From an uncultured Clostridia bacterium (GTDB lineage Bacteria > Bacillota > Clostridia > Oscillospirales > CAG-272): DNA of 6,897 nt. This document shows, piece after piece, positions 6,890 to 6,897 of the stretch. The notes beneath the pieces were generated by a model. That model was not told the origin of the DNA. It saw only the letters and a program-made list of their open reading frames with translations, and ran no database searches. Position 1 is the first letter of the stretch, and each line of letters starts with the position of its first letter. A program made the position numbers and the translations under genes. Where the stretch lies: NCBI GenBank assembly GCA_904502055.1, contig CAJGDZ010000091.1, forward strand, positions 1 through 6,897, written 5' to 3'.

Positions 6890-6897
6890 TTTGTATA

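Noticed and set aside
6892..6897. TATACA on the - strand as a -10 promoter box for murG
   Set aside because: It would place transcription start within or next to the ribosome binding site, and the matching -35 region would be outside the window.

Overview
The window carries five protein genes and no RNA genes, mobile elements, CRISPR arrays or long intergenic gaps. The moderately GC-rich sequence, the clostridial-type SecA with a long loop in its second motor domain, the MurG HESN and DNHQ motifs, the strong purine-rich ribosome binding sites and a TTG start all suggest a Clostridia-class Firmicute, probably an anaerobic gut lineage near Oscillospiraceae/Ruminococcaceae. The class assignment is an inference from protein character; no search was run.

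Layout. Positions 1-2633 (+) hold secA, cut at its 5' end by the window edge. It runs directly into two multi-spanning membrane proteins of unknown function (2633-3322 and 3333-4706, the second using a TTG start) and then a cytoplasmic alpha/beta hydrolase of the acetylxylan esterase / dienelactone hydrolase type (4717-5727). Junctions are a 1-base overlap, 10 bases and 10 bases, each with a good ribosome binding site, and no terminator lies between them, so the four genes look like one transcription unit. It ends at a strong hairpin with a seven-T tract (5732-5768). Converging from the right is murG (5767-6876, -), whose stop codon lies in the T tract of that hairpin, so one element probably terminates both units.

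Functions. SecA drives post-translational export through SecYEG, and MurG makes lipid II for the cell wall; both are core envelope genes. The esterase is likely a small-molecule or carbohydrate deacylase. The two membrane proteins are the only real unknowns. By eye the larger one looks like two copies of a six-helix unit (6+6) and the smaller one like a single copy. If confirmed, this would make the pair a paralogous family co-transcribed with the export motor. Otherwise the region is ordinary core genome, and I see no evidence of a defence, mobile or other dedicated system.
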